DNA from: Sporosarcina aquimarina
Lineage (GTDB): Bacteria > Bacillota > Bacilli > Bacillales_A > Planococcaceae
Direction: 5' to 3'
Assembly (NCBI RefSeq): GCF_019748715.1
Contig: NZ_JACLBZ010000033.1
Coordinates: 62,001 to 126,000 of the forward strand
Length of the DNA stretch: 64,000 nucleotides
The notes beneath the pieces are model-generated. The model was not told the origin of the DNA. It worked only from the letters and a program-made list of their open reading frames with translations, and made no database searches. The translations under genes and the position numbers were made by a program. Shown in pieces: positions 32,657 to 41,693 of this stretch. Position 1 is the first letter of the stretch; each line of letters opens with the position of its first letter.

Positions 32657-34247
32657 ATTATCTAAATATGTGGATGATTTATTAACGGAAAAGGAATCGG
32701 ATCGGGTACAGGTGCATGTGGAAAACTGTTCACATTGTCAAGAAGTTGTAGCGGCGTTTTTGGAAGAGCAGAGATTTGTCGTGGAAACGCTCCAAAACCC
32801 TGAATTGCCGGATGATTTTGCGGATAACGTATTGGAACAGCTGGAACCGTATGAGCAAAAAACGTTCAGACGGAAAGCGCCTTGGAAAAAGGTGATGTTA
32901 TCCGCTGCGGGTGTAGTGTTGGCTGTAGGTTTAAGCGCTGCGCTGAGTCCGAGTTTTGCTCAATTGATTGGAGGCTTCTTTTCAACTGAACAAGCGGATG
33001 AAGGGCTTCGTTTGGCAATGGAAGAGGGGCTAGCCGAACGAGTGGATCTGGCGGTAGAAGACCAAGGGGTTACATTGAAAGTGGAAGATGTAATGGCGGA
33101 TTCCTCTCGGATTACTCTATCGTACCAAGTGTTGAAAAATGGAAAGACGAAAAACACGTATCTTGAGGAGGGGGACTCTGCAAATCGTGTCATCGCGCTC
33201 GATAGTAATGGAAATGAGATAGGTCAGCTTGGTTACAGTTGGTGGGATGGAGGCGATTATGGTGTATATGAATTTTCATTGCGTGATCAGGAGGAACTGG
33301 ACCGGTTGACTGTCCGATTTGATATAGTTGAACTGAATGGAGTAAGAGGGAGTTGGAAGTTGGATGTTCCGATTGATCTGAAAGAGAAACGGCAATTGAC
33401 CAAAACACTTGCATTGGAAGATGCCTCCATTACGACGAATGGTGTAAAAGTTGATTTGCAAAAAGCTCAAAAGGCACCTTCATCTACAGAGTTGTTTTAT
33501 GAAACATCCTTTTCAGAAGAAGAACTCACGAGGATTGAAAAGGCGAGAAATGATTTCGTGCTTCGATTCGGAGCGGAAAATGTAGAAGATCTTGTCTATC
33601 AGTACGAGACGGCGATCGCGTATCATTTGGAAGATGAGAGTGGAACAGCATTATATTCCTGGAATACGTGGACAGAAGAAAAAGGGCATGCTGTGGACAC
33701 AGGTATGCTGCAAGGCACCAGCGAAAGATTGGGGACACTGGGACACCTAAAGTGGGTGAATTCATTTGTTCCGAAAAAAGAACAGCCTAATGTAGCGTTT
33801 GTGCTGGATGGCGTGTATAAAACGGAGCCGGTTGATTTCTCTGTTAAAATTCGGCCGAATGAGTTACGAAAGAAGCCATTTTCATTTGAGTTTGAGGGCA
33901 ACCATTTGACTGTCGTCAAGGCGAAAAATGAAACAAACTTTTATTTACGTAAATCGCTGATGCCAATTGCGAAAGAAGAGACTTTTGTTATTGAGATGGA
34001 AGGCGGGAAAGAAGTGGGAGCCAGTGAGTTAGGCGACTGGTTGATTACAGATGATAAAGGGAATGTTTACTCGTCGGGATTAAGTGGTTCTATATTGGAT
34101 GAAAAAGACGAAAATGGAGACTTTAAGGTCGGGATGCAATTGACTCTGCCTAAATTGAAAGAAGTACCTGAGGAATTGATCTTGCACCTTTTCTCCGTAA
34201 AACGTTATGAGCCAGTGGTAGAACCGTGGAAAGTGCCTTTATATTAA
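32634..34247 (+). CDS. Anti-sigma factor with zinc-finger and DUF4179 domains
   Basis: 537 residues. The cytoplasmic N terminus has a ZAS-type zinc finger (HVENCSHCQEVV, residues ~28-39) that clamps the partner sigma factor. One membrane segment is at ~87-105 (VMLSAAGVVLAVGLSAALS). The long outer part begins with a DUF4179 domain (SPSFAQLIGGFFSTEQAD...) and continues with ~300 residues of beta-rich sequence. It lies immediately behind its sigma gene. The size of the outer part suggests it senses an extracellular cue and is cut in steps, as for RsiW; that is inference. Confidence 0.85.
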   Translation: MNCPTIDELSKYVDDLLTEKESDRVQVHVENCSHCQEVVAAFLEEQRFVVETLQNPELPDDFADNVLEQLEPYEQKTFRRKAPWKKVMLSAAGVVLAVGLSAALSPSFAQLIGGFFSTEQADEGLRLAMEEGLAERVDLAVEDQGVTLKVEDVMADSSRITLSYQVLKNGKTKNTYLEEGDSANRVIALDSNGNEIGQLGYSWWDGGDYGVYEFSLRDQEELDRLTVRFDIVELNGVRGSWKLDVPIDLKEKRQLTKTLALEDASITTNGVKVDLQKAQKAPSSTELFYETSFSEEELTRIEKARNDFVLRFGAENVEDLVYQYETAIAYHLEDESGTALYSWNTWTEEKGHAVDTGMLQGTSERLGTLGHLKWVNSFVPKKEQPNVAFVLDGVYKTEPVDFSVKIRPNELRKKPFSFEFEGNHLTVVKAKNETNFYLRKSLMPIAKEETFVIEMEGGKEVGASELGDWLITDDKGNVYSSGLSGSILDEKDENGDFKVGMQLTLPKLKEVPEELILHLFSVKRYEPVVEPWKVPLY

Positions 34248-34253
34248 AAAAAT

Positions 34254-34297
34254 AGCCAGCTTGCTCCAATATCTTTTGGAGTGGGCTGGCTTTTTCT
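34254..34297. terminator. Terminator after the anti-sigma gene
   Basis: AGCCAGCTTGCTCC...GGAGTGGGCTGGCT followed by TTTTC; A-rich on the left, so it may serve both strands. Confidence 0.85.
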
Positions 34298-34541
34298 AAA
34301 CAGAAGAAGTTAATTTTTTCTTTTTGATAAAGATGGGAGCAGAAATCAAGAGTACTATCGGTGCGAAACCGATATATGAAATAGGTGGGTTTCCGGCCAG
34401 ACAATATAGAGAAACTGGCAACATGATGATTAAACAGGCGATTACAGTAGTCCAAGTTCGTTTGAAGATGAGAACCAGCAGAGCGATTGGCGATAGTAAG
34501 ATTGAAGCCCAGATTATTAGCCCAACCAAGATACTTAGCAA
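34296..34541 (-). CDS. Small membrane protein of unknown function
   Basis: 81 residues from TTG 34541, eight bases after AAAGGAG; a GTG at 34550 overlaps that site. Three hydrophobic segments (LLSILVGLIIWASILLSPIA, TVIACLIIMLPVSLYCLAG, IGFAPIVLLISAPIFI) and a basic end KKKKL. No family recognised. It shares the terminator with the ECF unit across from it. Confidence 0.6.
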   Translation of the reverse strand: MLSILVGLIIWASILLSPIALLVLIFKRTWTTVIACLIIMLPVSLYCLAGNPPISYIGFAPIVLLISAPIFIKKKKLTSSV

Positions 34542-34601
34542 TGTACTCACTCCTTTGAAGTTGTATGATTTTCCTCAATTATACAGGTTATTAGGTTAGA
34601 A

Positions 34602-34727
34602 TGGTGCGGTATGTAGCTGATTTGGTTCAGAGTGGCTTGAATAAGGTGCGGTCTGGAGGAGTTTTGGCTCGGTTCAGTTATACATTAGTGCGGTGTAAAG
34701 ATACTTTGGTGCGAAATTTCTGCTTTT
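34602..34727 (+). repeat. Degenerate 21-bp-period direct repeat array, family A (core TTTGGTGCGG)
   Basis: Units start at 34602, 34623, 34644, 34665, 34686 and 34707, each exactly 21 bp after the last, with core TGGTGCGGT or one/two-base variants. Same core as the array at 28118-28258, in the opposite orientation. The variable 11-12 bases between cores show no similarity between units. Confidence 0.87.
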
Positions 34728-34835
34728 CTTGATTGACCACGTGAGAAAAGGGTGTCACTGAAGGATGTTTTATAAATTCAGAACAACTTCAATGCAGTGA
34801 TCTATATCACTCTTCTAACATAAATTTTAAGCAGG

Positions 34836-34883
34836 AAAAAGTCGTCCGAAGTCGGTTGAAATGACTGTCAAAGACGACCTTTT
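34836..34883 (-). terminator. Terminator of the CcsB gene
   Basis: On the minus strand AAGGTCGTC...GACGACTTTTT. Confidence 0.75.
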
Positions 34884-34907
34884 ACAGTTGATTTATCTGC
34901 TTGAACT

Positions 34908-36080
34908 TCAAGCATAAGAATGTAATCCGGCAATTACGAGATTGACGAATACTTGGTTGAATACAATTAGGCCAAAACCAATGATCGACATCCAGGCAGT
35001 TCGCTTACCTTCCCAACCTTGAGATGTTCGTAGATGTAAAAAAGCTGCATAAAACAACCAAGTAACGAGCGCCCAGACTTCTTTTGGATCCCATCCCCAA
35101 AAGCGCCCCCATGCCAGATGTGCCCAAATCATCGCAAATAATAAACCTCCTAGCGAGAACAAGGGGAAGCCTACAACGACAGCTCGGTACGATATTTCAT
35201 CCATAACCGTAGAATTCACTTTCTTTGTCAATGGTTTTAGTAATTGTATTATTTTCTTTCTCGTTAGCATGCGAATTATCAGGTATAGAGCAGTGCCTAT
35301 CAAAAATGCCCATAGAATGGTGTTGCTCTTTTTCGCATCCAGCATGTTGGAAATTTCTATGACTCCGATTGATTGTCCGCTATCTACAAGAACGGCATCT
35401 TGATTTACGATAAGCGCAGGCATAATATATGCAGCGTTCTCTACTTCCTGTTCTCTATTTTCAAACTGAATGAGTTTTTCTTCCGAGGTGAACGAAAAAA
35501 ACATTGAACTCGAAATAAATCCTATTAACACGACTAGACAATACATAACGAATTCCAAGCTTCTCGTATGAACTGTCTGCGTCTCGACATCCAGAGTACG
35601 CAACAAGTAAATAATACCTGTTGCAAACGCTATTGAGAGGATTGCGCTAGAAAAAGCGACAGTAATCACATGTATAGATAACCAATTACTCTGGAGAGCG
35701 GGGATTAGAGGTGAAGCATCTCTCGTGAAAACTCCGCCAAATCCCATGATAATCAACGAGAACGGAATTGAAAATAATACAACCACAATTTGTTTGTATA
35801 GCTGGTAGAGTAGTAATGCGCTTGCTAGGAGCATGATGCCGAAGAATGTCATAAACTCGTACATATTGCTAACTGGTGCGTGACCGATTGCAAGCCATCT
35901 AAGCGCAAAATAAGTCAGTTGCAGTAATAAGGCTGCGATCGTTAAACTCATGCCTAGTCGTTTCGTCCGCTTGTTTTTTGTGGTAACCGAAAGCGCAACG
36001 GGAACGATAGCGACTAGTAAGAAGATGAACGCCACACACAGCGATTGATTGCTTATTGTCATTAGACTTTCCGTATTCAT
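34908..36080 (-). CDS. CcsB/ResC-type cytochrome c assembly protein
   Basis: 390 residues, eight or more membrane segments. The haem-handling motif WAHLAWGRFWGWDPKEVWAL (WWD domain) near residue 320 and conserved His residues in ALRWLAIGHAPVSNMYEF and NWLSIHVITVAF identify the CcsA/ResC group that brings haem to apocytochrome c. Its usual partners ResA and ResB are not adjacent. It could serve the dihaem cytochrome encoded at 49117 or others. An extra outer loop (EEKLIQFENREQEVENAAYI) interrupts the central part, longer than in ResC. Confidence 0.85.
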   Translation of the reverse strand: MNTESLMTISNQSLCVAFIFLLVAIVPVALSVTTKNKRTKRLGMSLTIAALLLQLTYFALRWLAIGHAPVSNMYEFMTFFGIMLLASALLLYQLYKQIVVVLFSIPFSLIIMGFGGVFTRDASPLIPALQSNWLSIHVITVAFSSAILSIAFATGIIYLLRTLDVETQTVHTRSLEFVMYCLVVLIGFISSSMFFSFTSEEKLIQFENREQEVENAAYIMPALIVNQDAVLVDSGQSIGVIEISNMLDAKKSNTILWAFLIGTALYLIIRMLTRKKIIQLLKPLTKKVNSTVMDEISYRAVVVGFPLFSLGGLLFAMIWAHLAWGRFWGWDPKEVWALVTWLFYAAFLHLRTSQGWEGKRTAWMSIIGFGLIVFNQVFVNLVIAGLHSYA

Positions 36081-36249
36081 ATAGTAACCTCCCGTATACC
36101 GTAACGTACTAATGAAAATAACTCAGGTACGATCAAACCTCATTATAGTCATGGTAGAATGGTTTCGGGCGATTTTATCATGATCGTCTACAAATACATC
36201 TTGAACGTAACTACTAAAGACATAAACAGCAAAATATAGAGGTGATAAA

Positions 36250-37548
36250 ATGACAACTTTGTTTTTCCTCTTTGGTTTATTCAATTTCTTTATCATATAT
36301 GGGTCTCTGTTTTATATTATGAATTTACAATTAACGATAAAGCGATTGATTTTATGCTTGGTTGTTAACACATTTGTCACCGTTTTGGCCGCTATCTATC
36401 CACAGTCACTTTGGCTTTCAATGGTTGTCAGTGTCGTTTTAATTGGCGGACTATTTTTCTTGTTTTCTAGACAGCAAATGGTCTTTTTTCATTTACTCTT
36501 TATCCATCTTTGCAGCATTCTAGCAGAATATACTGCTCTATTTTTAGTGTATACCTTTCATTTATCGCTAGTCACTCATATTGGGTTAATCGTGGTGCAA
36601 ATTGCTGCGATTGTTGTGGTGTACAAAAAGTTTTTAACTCACTACGAACATCGAATTATTCTATCTAAGAGTTCTCAATTGGTATTATTACTCGTTGCGG
36701 TTAGTACCAGCATAGTCTTTTATGTTTTGGTGTTTTTGCCTGCAGAAAAAGACGATATCCAAATTTCTGCAACGAATTTAGTAATTCTGCTTTTTTATTT
36801 TGTGATTATGATAAGCCTTACCAGAATTGTTTTACATACGATGGTGAAAGATCAAGACATAAACGAAAAGCTAATAGAGCAGCAACAGTTCACTCAATAC
36901 ATGAAATCACTTGAACAAGTGAATCGAGACATGCAGATTTTCCGACACGACCACGCAAATATACTGCTTTCATTGCGTGGCTATATTGAAAATGAAGATG
37001 TAACAGGGCTAAGAAAATATTTTGAGGAACAAATTATAAAAGCAGAGCAACGAACCTTGTTTAAAAATCAATTGTTTAGCCAGCTCGACCGTTTACAGAT
37101 AATTGAATTAAAAGGACTGATTTCCACCAAATTATTGCTTGCTGATGAATCGTCGATACCTATTTCTGTAGAGGTTCCAGATGTGATTGAAGATATATCT
37201 ATGAATCGTCTTCATCTGTCGCGAGTTTTGGGAATTCTCTTGGATAATGCAATCGAGGCATCGACCGCTTTAGACTCTCCTCAAATTAACTTGGCTTTTC
37301 TATCCGTGAATAACCAGGTCGTCATCGTGATCGAGAATAGACTGTCAGATAGCGAGATGAATATTCAACAAATATTTGCAGAGTGGTATTCAACGAAAGG
37401 GGAAGATAGAGGAATGGGCTTGTCTTCCGCTAGGAAAATCTTATCCGATTATCCGAATATTACTTGGAATACGCGTGTTGAAAACCAATGGTTTATTCAT
37501 GAAATTATGATCGCAGGGAGGGATATGAGTGCGGGTTATCATATGTGA
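36250..37548 (+). CDS. AgrC-like sensor histidine kinase (HPK10 type)
   Basis: 432 residues. Six N-terminal membrane segments (~1-200), a coiled stretch, phosphoacceptor His in FRHDHANILLSLRGY, then a GHKL domain with GILLDNAIEAS and GMGLSSARKIL. The layout is that of peptide-pheromone receptors (AgrC, FsrC). AGAGGTG precedes the start. The response regulator gene overlaps its 3' end. No agrB or agrD-like gene was found on either side, so the ligand is not evident. Confidence 0.85.
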   Translation: MTTLFFLFGLFNFFIIYGSLFYIMNLQLTIKRLILCLVVNTFVTVLAAIYPQSLWLSMVVSVVLIGGLFFLFSRQQMVFFHLLFIHLCSILAEYTALFLVYTFHLSLVTHIGLIVVQIAAIVVVYKKFLTHYEHRIILSKSSQLVLLLVAVSTSIVFYVLVFLPAEKDDIQISATNLVILLFYFVIMISLTRIVLHTMVKDQDINEKLIEQQQFTQYMKSLEQVNRDMQIFRHDHANILLSLRGYIENEDVTGLRKYFEEQIIKAEQRTLFKNQLFSQLDRLQIIELKGLISTKLLLADESSIPISVEVPDVIEDISMNRLHLSRVLGILLDNAIEASTALDSPQINLAFLSVNNQVVIVIENRLSDSEMNIQQIFAEWYSTKGEDRGMGLSSARKILSDYPNITWNTRVENQWFIHEIMIAGRDMSAGYHM

Positions 37549-38260
37549 AGACAATCCAGTTCAGAAAGAGTTTATCTACAAAGAAATTATGAACTATGCA
37601 AGTTTTCACGAACCAAGTATTGAAGTGGTCTTGTGTACAAGCACGCCGGACGACGTACTAACTTATCTTGATCATTATCAGGCTGACTGTTACTTTCTGG
37701 ATATTGAGTTGGATCATCATCTGGATGGGATGGACTTGGCCGTAACTATTCGGAAAAAAGATCCGTTAGCCACTATTATTTTTATTACAACTCATGCGGA
37801 TCGTTTGAAACTTACATTTACTTATAAATTGGCAGCACTTGATTTCATTGTGAAAGATACACCCAATCAAATCGCCTCACAAGTTAAAGAAGCATTAGAG
37901 AGCGCATTTGTAAAATACACGCAACTTGGTGAAGTGGACTCATCAGAAGTTATTCAAATAAAAATTGGGGAGCGCATTAAAAATATAAGGCTTCAGGATA
38001 TTTATTATTTCGAAACCTCTACGATTCCACATAAGATTACCGTATATGAGAAGAATGGATATTATGAGTTTTACGGCAGATTAAAAGATTTTGAAGAAGC
38101 GAGCACTTCTTTTTATCGGTGTCATAAGAGCCTTCTGATTAATCTGCAACATGTAAATGAATTGGATAAAAAGAAACGTACAGTTACGATGACAAATGGT
38201 GCTATCTGTGACATTTCGTTTCGAGCATCCGGGGAATTGCAAAGAAGAATAAGAGACTAG
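37529..38260 (+). CDS. AgrA-like LytTR response regulator
   Basis: 243 residues from GTG 37529, overlapping the kinase gene by 20 bp with AGGGA upstream. Receiver (1-~125): acidic pair in IICEDNPVQ, phosphoacceptor Asp in YFLDIELDHHLDGMDLA, and Lys in FIVKDTP. LytTR DNA-binding domain (~140-240): IKIGERIKNIRLQDIYYFET ... FYRCHKSLLINLQHV. A promoter with LytTR-like sequence lies before the next gene at 38551, which is a likely target. Confidence 0.87.
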   Translation: MRVIICEDNPVQKEFIYKEIMNYASFHEPSIEVVLCTSTPDDVLTYLDHYQADCYFLDIELDHHLDGMDLAVTIRKKDPLATIIFITTHADRLKLTFTYKLAALDFIVKDTPNQIASQVKEALESAFVKYTQLGEVDSSEVIQIKIGERIKNIRLQDIYYFETSTIPHKITVYEKNGYYEFYGRLKDFEEASTSFYRCHKSLLINLQHVNELDKKKRTVTMTNGAICDISFRASGELQRRIRD

Positions 38261-38315
38261 TGCTGAATGTGATGTGAATATTAATTTATTTGTTAAACTG
38301 ACCAACCATAGAGCT

Positions 38316-38353
38316 ATCCGAGAAGTCATTTTTATCTCGGATGGTTCTTTTTT
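38316..38353 (+). terminator. Terminator of the kinase/regulator pair
   Basis: ATCCGAGA...TCTCGGAT followed by TTCTTTTTTT. Confidence 0.82.
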
Positions 38354-38410
38354 TATTGGAAAACTATAAAATTAATAAATTGATCGTATTTATAATACGG
38401 ACGCTGAGTA

Positions 38411-38479
38411 TACAGTTTAAGTTAACATTAACAGATAATTATTTAAACATTGAATCTTTACTATTACGTAAAATATGAT
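38411..38479 (+). promoter_or_regulatory. Promoter of the acyl-CoA-dehydrogenase-like gene with possible LytTR site
   Basis: TTGAAT (38450-38455), 18 bp, TATGAT (38474-38479). Just upstream ACAGTTTAA (38412) and ACAGATAAT (38431) lie ~19 bp apart; AgrA-type regulators bind ACAGTTAAG-like repeats about two turns apart. The match is partial. Confidence 0.4.
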
Positions 38480-38550
38480 AAAGTAAAAAGAGTAGAGCTA
38501 GCTTTTCGAATAACTAAATAGCAAGTTAATGAAAAATTGGAGTGAACATT

Positions 38551-39783
38551 TTGGTGAAAATTAGTGTAATGGAAAAAGAAAAACAACAACAGGGAATCAT
38601 GGAAATACCACAATGGTGGACATGTCCAGAAGGGCATGAAGAGTTACAGAAAGCAGCACATGTACTAGGAGAAAGAGAACTGTTGCCCCGTGCGCTCGTT
38701 TCAGATCAAGAGAGAAAGTATCCACGCGAAAGTTTACGTGAGGTTGCGAAAGCTGGCTATTCAGCAGTTACCATACCGGTTGAGGCGGGTGGTCTTGAAG
38801 ATGGATTCACAGCATTTGCAGTACTTTCGGAAGTTTTTGCACAGTATTGCCCATCCACTACGATGTGTTGGGTGATGCACATGACAACTGCTCATACAAT
38901 CTACGAGGCTGGAACTGAAGAACAGCGTCAGCGTTTGTTACCGCGCTTGCAGGCTGGACATGTCGGAGGATTGGCGTTTAGTGAAAAAGCAACTGGTGGA
39001 CACTTCTGGAACGTTGGCAGTGAGGCGAAACGAAATGAAAGCGGTTACTCGTTGGATGCAGAAAAATCTTTCGTGACGAGCGGGGGAGAAGCGGACTTTT
39101 ATTTGGTTGCGACTACTTCTCCTGAAACAAACGATCCGGATAATCTGATGTTTTTATTAGTCGAAAACGATCAAAAAGGTGTGGAAGCTTTCCCATTCGA
39201 TGCAATGGGTTTACGTGGAAATGCTAGCGGGCCGATGAACTTTAAGCAAGTTCAAGTCTCTCTTGAGAACCGTATTGGTGGCGAAGGCGGTATGGGTTAT
39301 TTCAACGACAACACGATCGATCCTTTATTCTTACTAGGTTCAGCGGCGTGCTGGGTAGGGATCGCGCAAGGTGCATTGAATATGGCCATCAACGGAGCAA
39401 AGCGTACCGTTCACGAGGATACAGGTTCTTCCGTGGCTGATTATCAAGTAATTCGTCATGAGCTGGCTAAGGCGCAAATCAAGATCGATAGTGCGCGCAG
39501 CATGTTGTATCGAACAGCGGAGGCAATGGATCGCTGTCAGAAGGAAGGCCGAGAGTTATCAGAATGCTTATATCCATTATGGCAGCTGAAGACACATGCA
39601 GCAGATATGGTCATTGACGTGACAAATGCAGCGTTGCAAGTGTCTGGCGGTCGGGGTTATATGACGGGACAAGTGGAAAAATTTGTGCGGGATGGACGCG
39701 CGGGTGCAATTATGGGCCCAACTAATGAAGTATTGCGTGAGTGGGTCGGACGTACGTTAATTGAAGTTCCTTGGCTGGATTGA
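38551..39783 (+). CDS. Acyl-CoA-dehydrogenase-fold flavoprotein lacking the usual catalytic Glu
   Basis: 410 residues from TTG 38551 (GGAG eight bases before; GTG 38554 is an alternative). The three ACAD domains are present (N-terminal helices; FAD-binding GLAFSEKATGGHFWNVGSEA; C-terminal helices with QVSGGRGYMTG). In dehydrogenases the C-terminal motif YEGT supplies the catalytic Glu; here the same place reads IMGPTNEV, and no Glu is seen at the alternative site. This pattern is seen in DszC-like, flavin-dependent monooxygenases that use the ACAD fold. A flavin-reductase-like gene lies 2 kb downstream. The substrate is unknown. Confidence 0.75.
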   Translation: MVKISVMEKEKQQQGIMEIPQWWTCPEGHEELQKAAHVLGERELLPRALVSDQERKYPRESLREVAKAGYSAVTIPVEAGGLEDGFTAFAVLSEVFAQYCPSTTMCWVMHMTTAHTIYEAGTEEQRQRLLPRLQAGHVGGLAFSEKATGGHFWNVGSEAKRNESGYSLDAEKSFVTSGGEADFYLVATTSPETNDPDNLMFLLVENDQKGVEAFPFDAMGLRGNASGPMNFKQVQVSLENRIGGEGGMGYFNDNTIDPLFLLGSAACWVGIAQGALNMAINGAKRTVHEDTGSSVADYQVIRHELAKAQIKIDSARSMLYRTAEAMDRCQKEGRELSECLYPLWQLKTHAADMVIDVTNAALQVSGGRGYMTGQVEKFVRDGRAGAIMGPTNEVLREWVGRTLIEVPWLD

Positions 39784-39864
39784 AGTTAGAATCTTATAGC
39801 ATTCTATAACCCTATTTATGCAAGCCAGAAGACAGTATCGCGCAAGTATAACTTAAGCATAATT

Positions 39865-39907
39865 AAAAACAGGCAAAGGCAGTGTGTTCACTGCTTTTGC
39901 CTGTTTT
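39865..39907 (+). terminator. Terminator of the acyl-CoA-dehydrogenase-like gene
   Basis: AACAGGCAAAGGCAGTG...CACTGCTTTTGCCTGTTTTA. Confidence 0.87.
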
Positions 39908-40001
39908 ATGATCCACCATTAATCTGTACAAACTATCAATTTACATTAAATAAAGGGTAAAATACAGAGTAAAATTACTAAGAATCAGTAGGAGGCAATG
40001 G

Positions 40002-41552
40002 ATGAAAATTCTTATAGCGGAAAGAGATGAACTTGAACGAAAAGGGATCAGATGGGTTTTATTATCAAACCAGATTTTAATAACGCAATTAAAAGAAACG
40101 GACAATGAAGAAGAGTGTCTTGATATTCTTTTCGATTGGAAGCCGGATATTTTAATTGTAGAACTTGAGATGCTTACCCATTCACGAAAACAATTAACAA
40201 ATTTACTGAGGGAATTGGAGATAAAGACAATTGTCCATACGCATCATAAAACATTTGAAGCAGCTGAGCAGTCATTAAATATGAAGGCGGAGGCTTTGTT
40301 TATAAAGCCCTATGATACAAACGAATGGTTACATACGATGAAAAATACAGTAATTAATTCACATAAAAAAACTAGTGAAGACAAAGAAAACTTTATCCAT
40401 CATGGATGGGCATACGACCTTTTATTTGGAAGAGTATTCAACGACTCACTCATTTTGGACCAAGTCCGAACTTGGGGCTATCAACAAATTCCCACACTGG
40501 TTGTAGCCCTTAGCCTTGATAAGTCAAATCAAGGAGAAGTGGATCTGACTAAGTTAGTCCATTTTATCAATAGTGAATTTCAATCTTACCGCCCTTTTGT
40601 GCTAATCGTTGAAGATCATCTCGTCTTGTTATTTAGTGGAGAATATTTGGCTTCTGATCAAGAGCCAATTCATTCGTTAAGACGAATATTAGTGTACTTT
40701 TGCCAAAAAGCGAAAAGTGAAAGAGGTCTTTCCTTTTCTGCAAGTATAGGGAAATGGTATAACAACCCGAAGATGGTACACCAATCGTATTGGGAAGCAA
40801 AACGTGCCCTGTTACGCCGATTCTACTTTGGAGGGAATCACGTATTTCCTCCGATTGAAAACTTAGTTTTAACCGAAATAGATCCCTTTCTTTCCCCTGA
40901 GGAAAGCGATGAATTTATGAAGCACTTGCGGAATATTGATCGTGAGATGCTGAAAAATTGGCTTAATGATCAGGTAAATAACTATTCAATAACAGAAGAA
41001 AGTTTCCCGGATTCTGAAAATGTCCGTATTCGATTAACAAATATTCTATCTCATATAAGACGCTTCATGTTAGAAAAAGTATATCTGCTTGAAGAAGAAC
41101 ATCTTTATAAAAAATTATTTAACAATATATTATCAGGCGAAGTATTATTTGACATTATTCATAATATACTATCGTTTTGTTACCGATTATGCGATCAAGT
41201 CGAAAAAGAAGAAACTTCCTATAATTCTATTCTAATAAAAAAGGCTATTCAATATATCAACGAAAATTATGCTACTTCAATTACTCTTGAAGATATTTCG
41301 GCTTTTGTAAACCGAAATAGCCAGTATTTCAGTTCGATGTTTAGAAAACAGATGGGCTGTACATTTACAGATTATTTACAAAGGAAACGTATTAAAGAGG
41401 CCCAAGTGCTTCTTATGGGAACTACGATGACGGTTTCTGAAATAGCCGAACAAGTAGGATTTACAGACCCGGGCTATTTTAGTAGGGTCTTTAAAAAAGT
41501 CATAGGCTATTCTCCGAGCTTTTGGAGGACACATAATAATCCTACTATCTAA
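40002..41552 (+). CDS. AraC-family regulator with degenerate receiver domain
   Basis: 516 residues. Residues 1-~110 resemble a response-regulator receiver: MKILIAERDELERKGIRWVL and FIKPYD (conserved Lys) are in place, but the phosphoacceptor position in DILIVELEML is Glu54, not Asp. A central ~250-residue region (YesN-type, with SIGKWYNNPKMVHQSYWEAK) follows. The last 100 residues are an AraC double helix-turn-helix (ITLEDISAFVNRNSQYFSSM ... EIAEQVGFTDPGYFSRVFKK). No histidine kinase is adjacent, so it may act without phosphorylation. Likely controls the genes at 41805-43983. Confidence 0.84.
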   Translation: MKILIAERDELERKGIRWVLLSNQILITQLKETDNEEECLDILFDWKPDILIVELEMLTHSRKQLTNLLRELEIKTIVHTHHKTFEAAEQSLNMKAEALFIKPYDTNEWLHTMKNTVINSHKKTSEDKENFIHHGWAYDLLFGRVFNDSLILDQVRTWGYQQIPTLVVALSLDKSNQGEVDLTKLVHFINSEFQSYRPFVLIVEDHLVLLFSGEYLASDQEPIHSLRRILVYFCQKAKSERGLSFSASIGKWYNNPKMVHQSYWEAKRALLRRFYFGGNHVFPPIENLVLTEIDPFLSPEESDEFMKHLRNIDREMLKNWLNDQVNNYSITEESFPDSENVRIRLTNILSHIRRFMLEKVYLLEEEHLYKKLFNNILSGEVLFDIIHNILSFCYRLCDQVEKEETSYNSILIKKAIQYINENYATSITLEDISAFVNRNSQYFSSMFRKQMGCTFTDYLQRKRIKEAQVLLMGTTMTVSEIAEQVGFTDPGYFSRVFKKVIGYSPSFWRTHNNPTI

Positions 41553-41679
41553 AATCTGTCCATATAAACTGGATAGATTTTTCTTTTTGTCGTCTAATTA
41601 TTTTATATTTTCCTAAAGTTATATATATTGTCCATAGCGTGGTAGGTTGCAAAAAGAGTAGGATTAATCTAACGAACAA

Positions 41680-41693
41680 AGAAAGCGCTTTCC
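41680..41693 (+). promoter_or_regulatory. CcpA cre box upstream of the flavin-reductase-like gene
   Basis: AGAAAGCGCTTTCC contains the perfect palindrome GAAAGCGCTTTC; an outer pair CTAACG/CGTTAG frames it. It suggests carbon catabolite control of the following two genes. Confidence 0.72.

Larger units (their letters stand above)
34542..34907. other. Intergenic region with repeat array
   Basis: Holds the 21-bp repeat array (34602-34727) and the terminator of the CcsB gene (34836-34883). No other gene seen. Confidence 0.7.

Noticed and set aside
26308..34727. The three 21-bp-period arrays as CRISPR arrays
   Set aside because: No conserved 24-40 bp repeat and no constant spacer length separate from the repeat; units are 21 bp in total and conserve only ~8-10 bases. 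No cas gene in the window.
36081..36249. Short agrD-like peptide gene before the AgrC-like kinase
   Set aside because: No frame with a ribosome-binding site and a Cys-containing amphipathic peptide was found.
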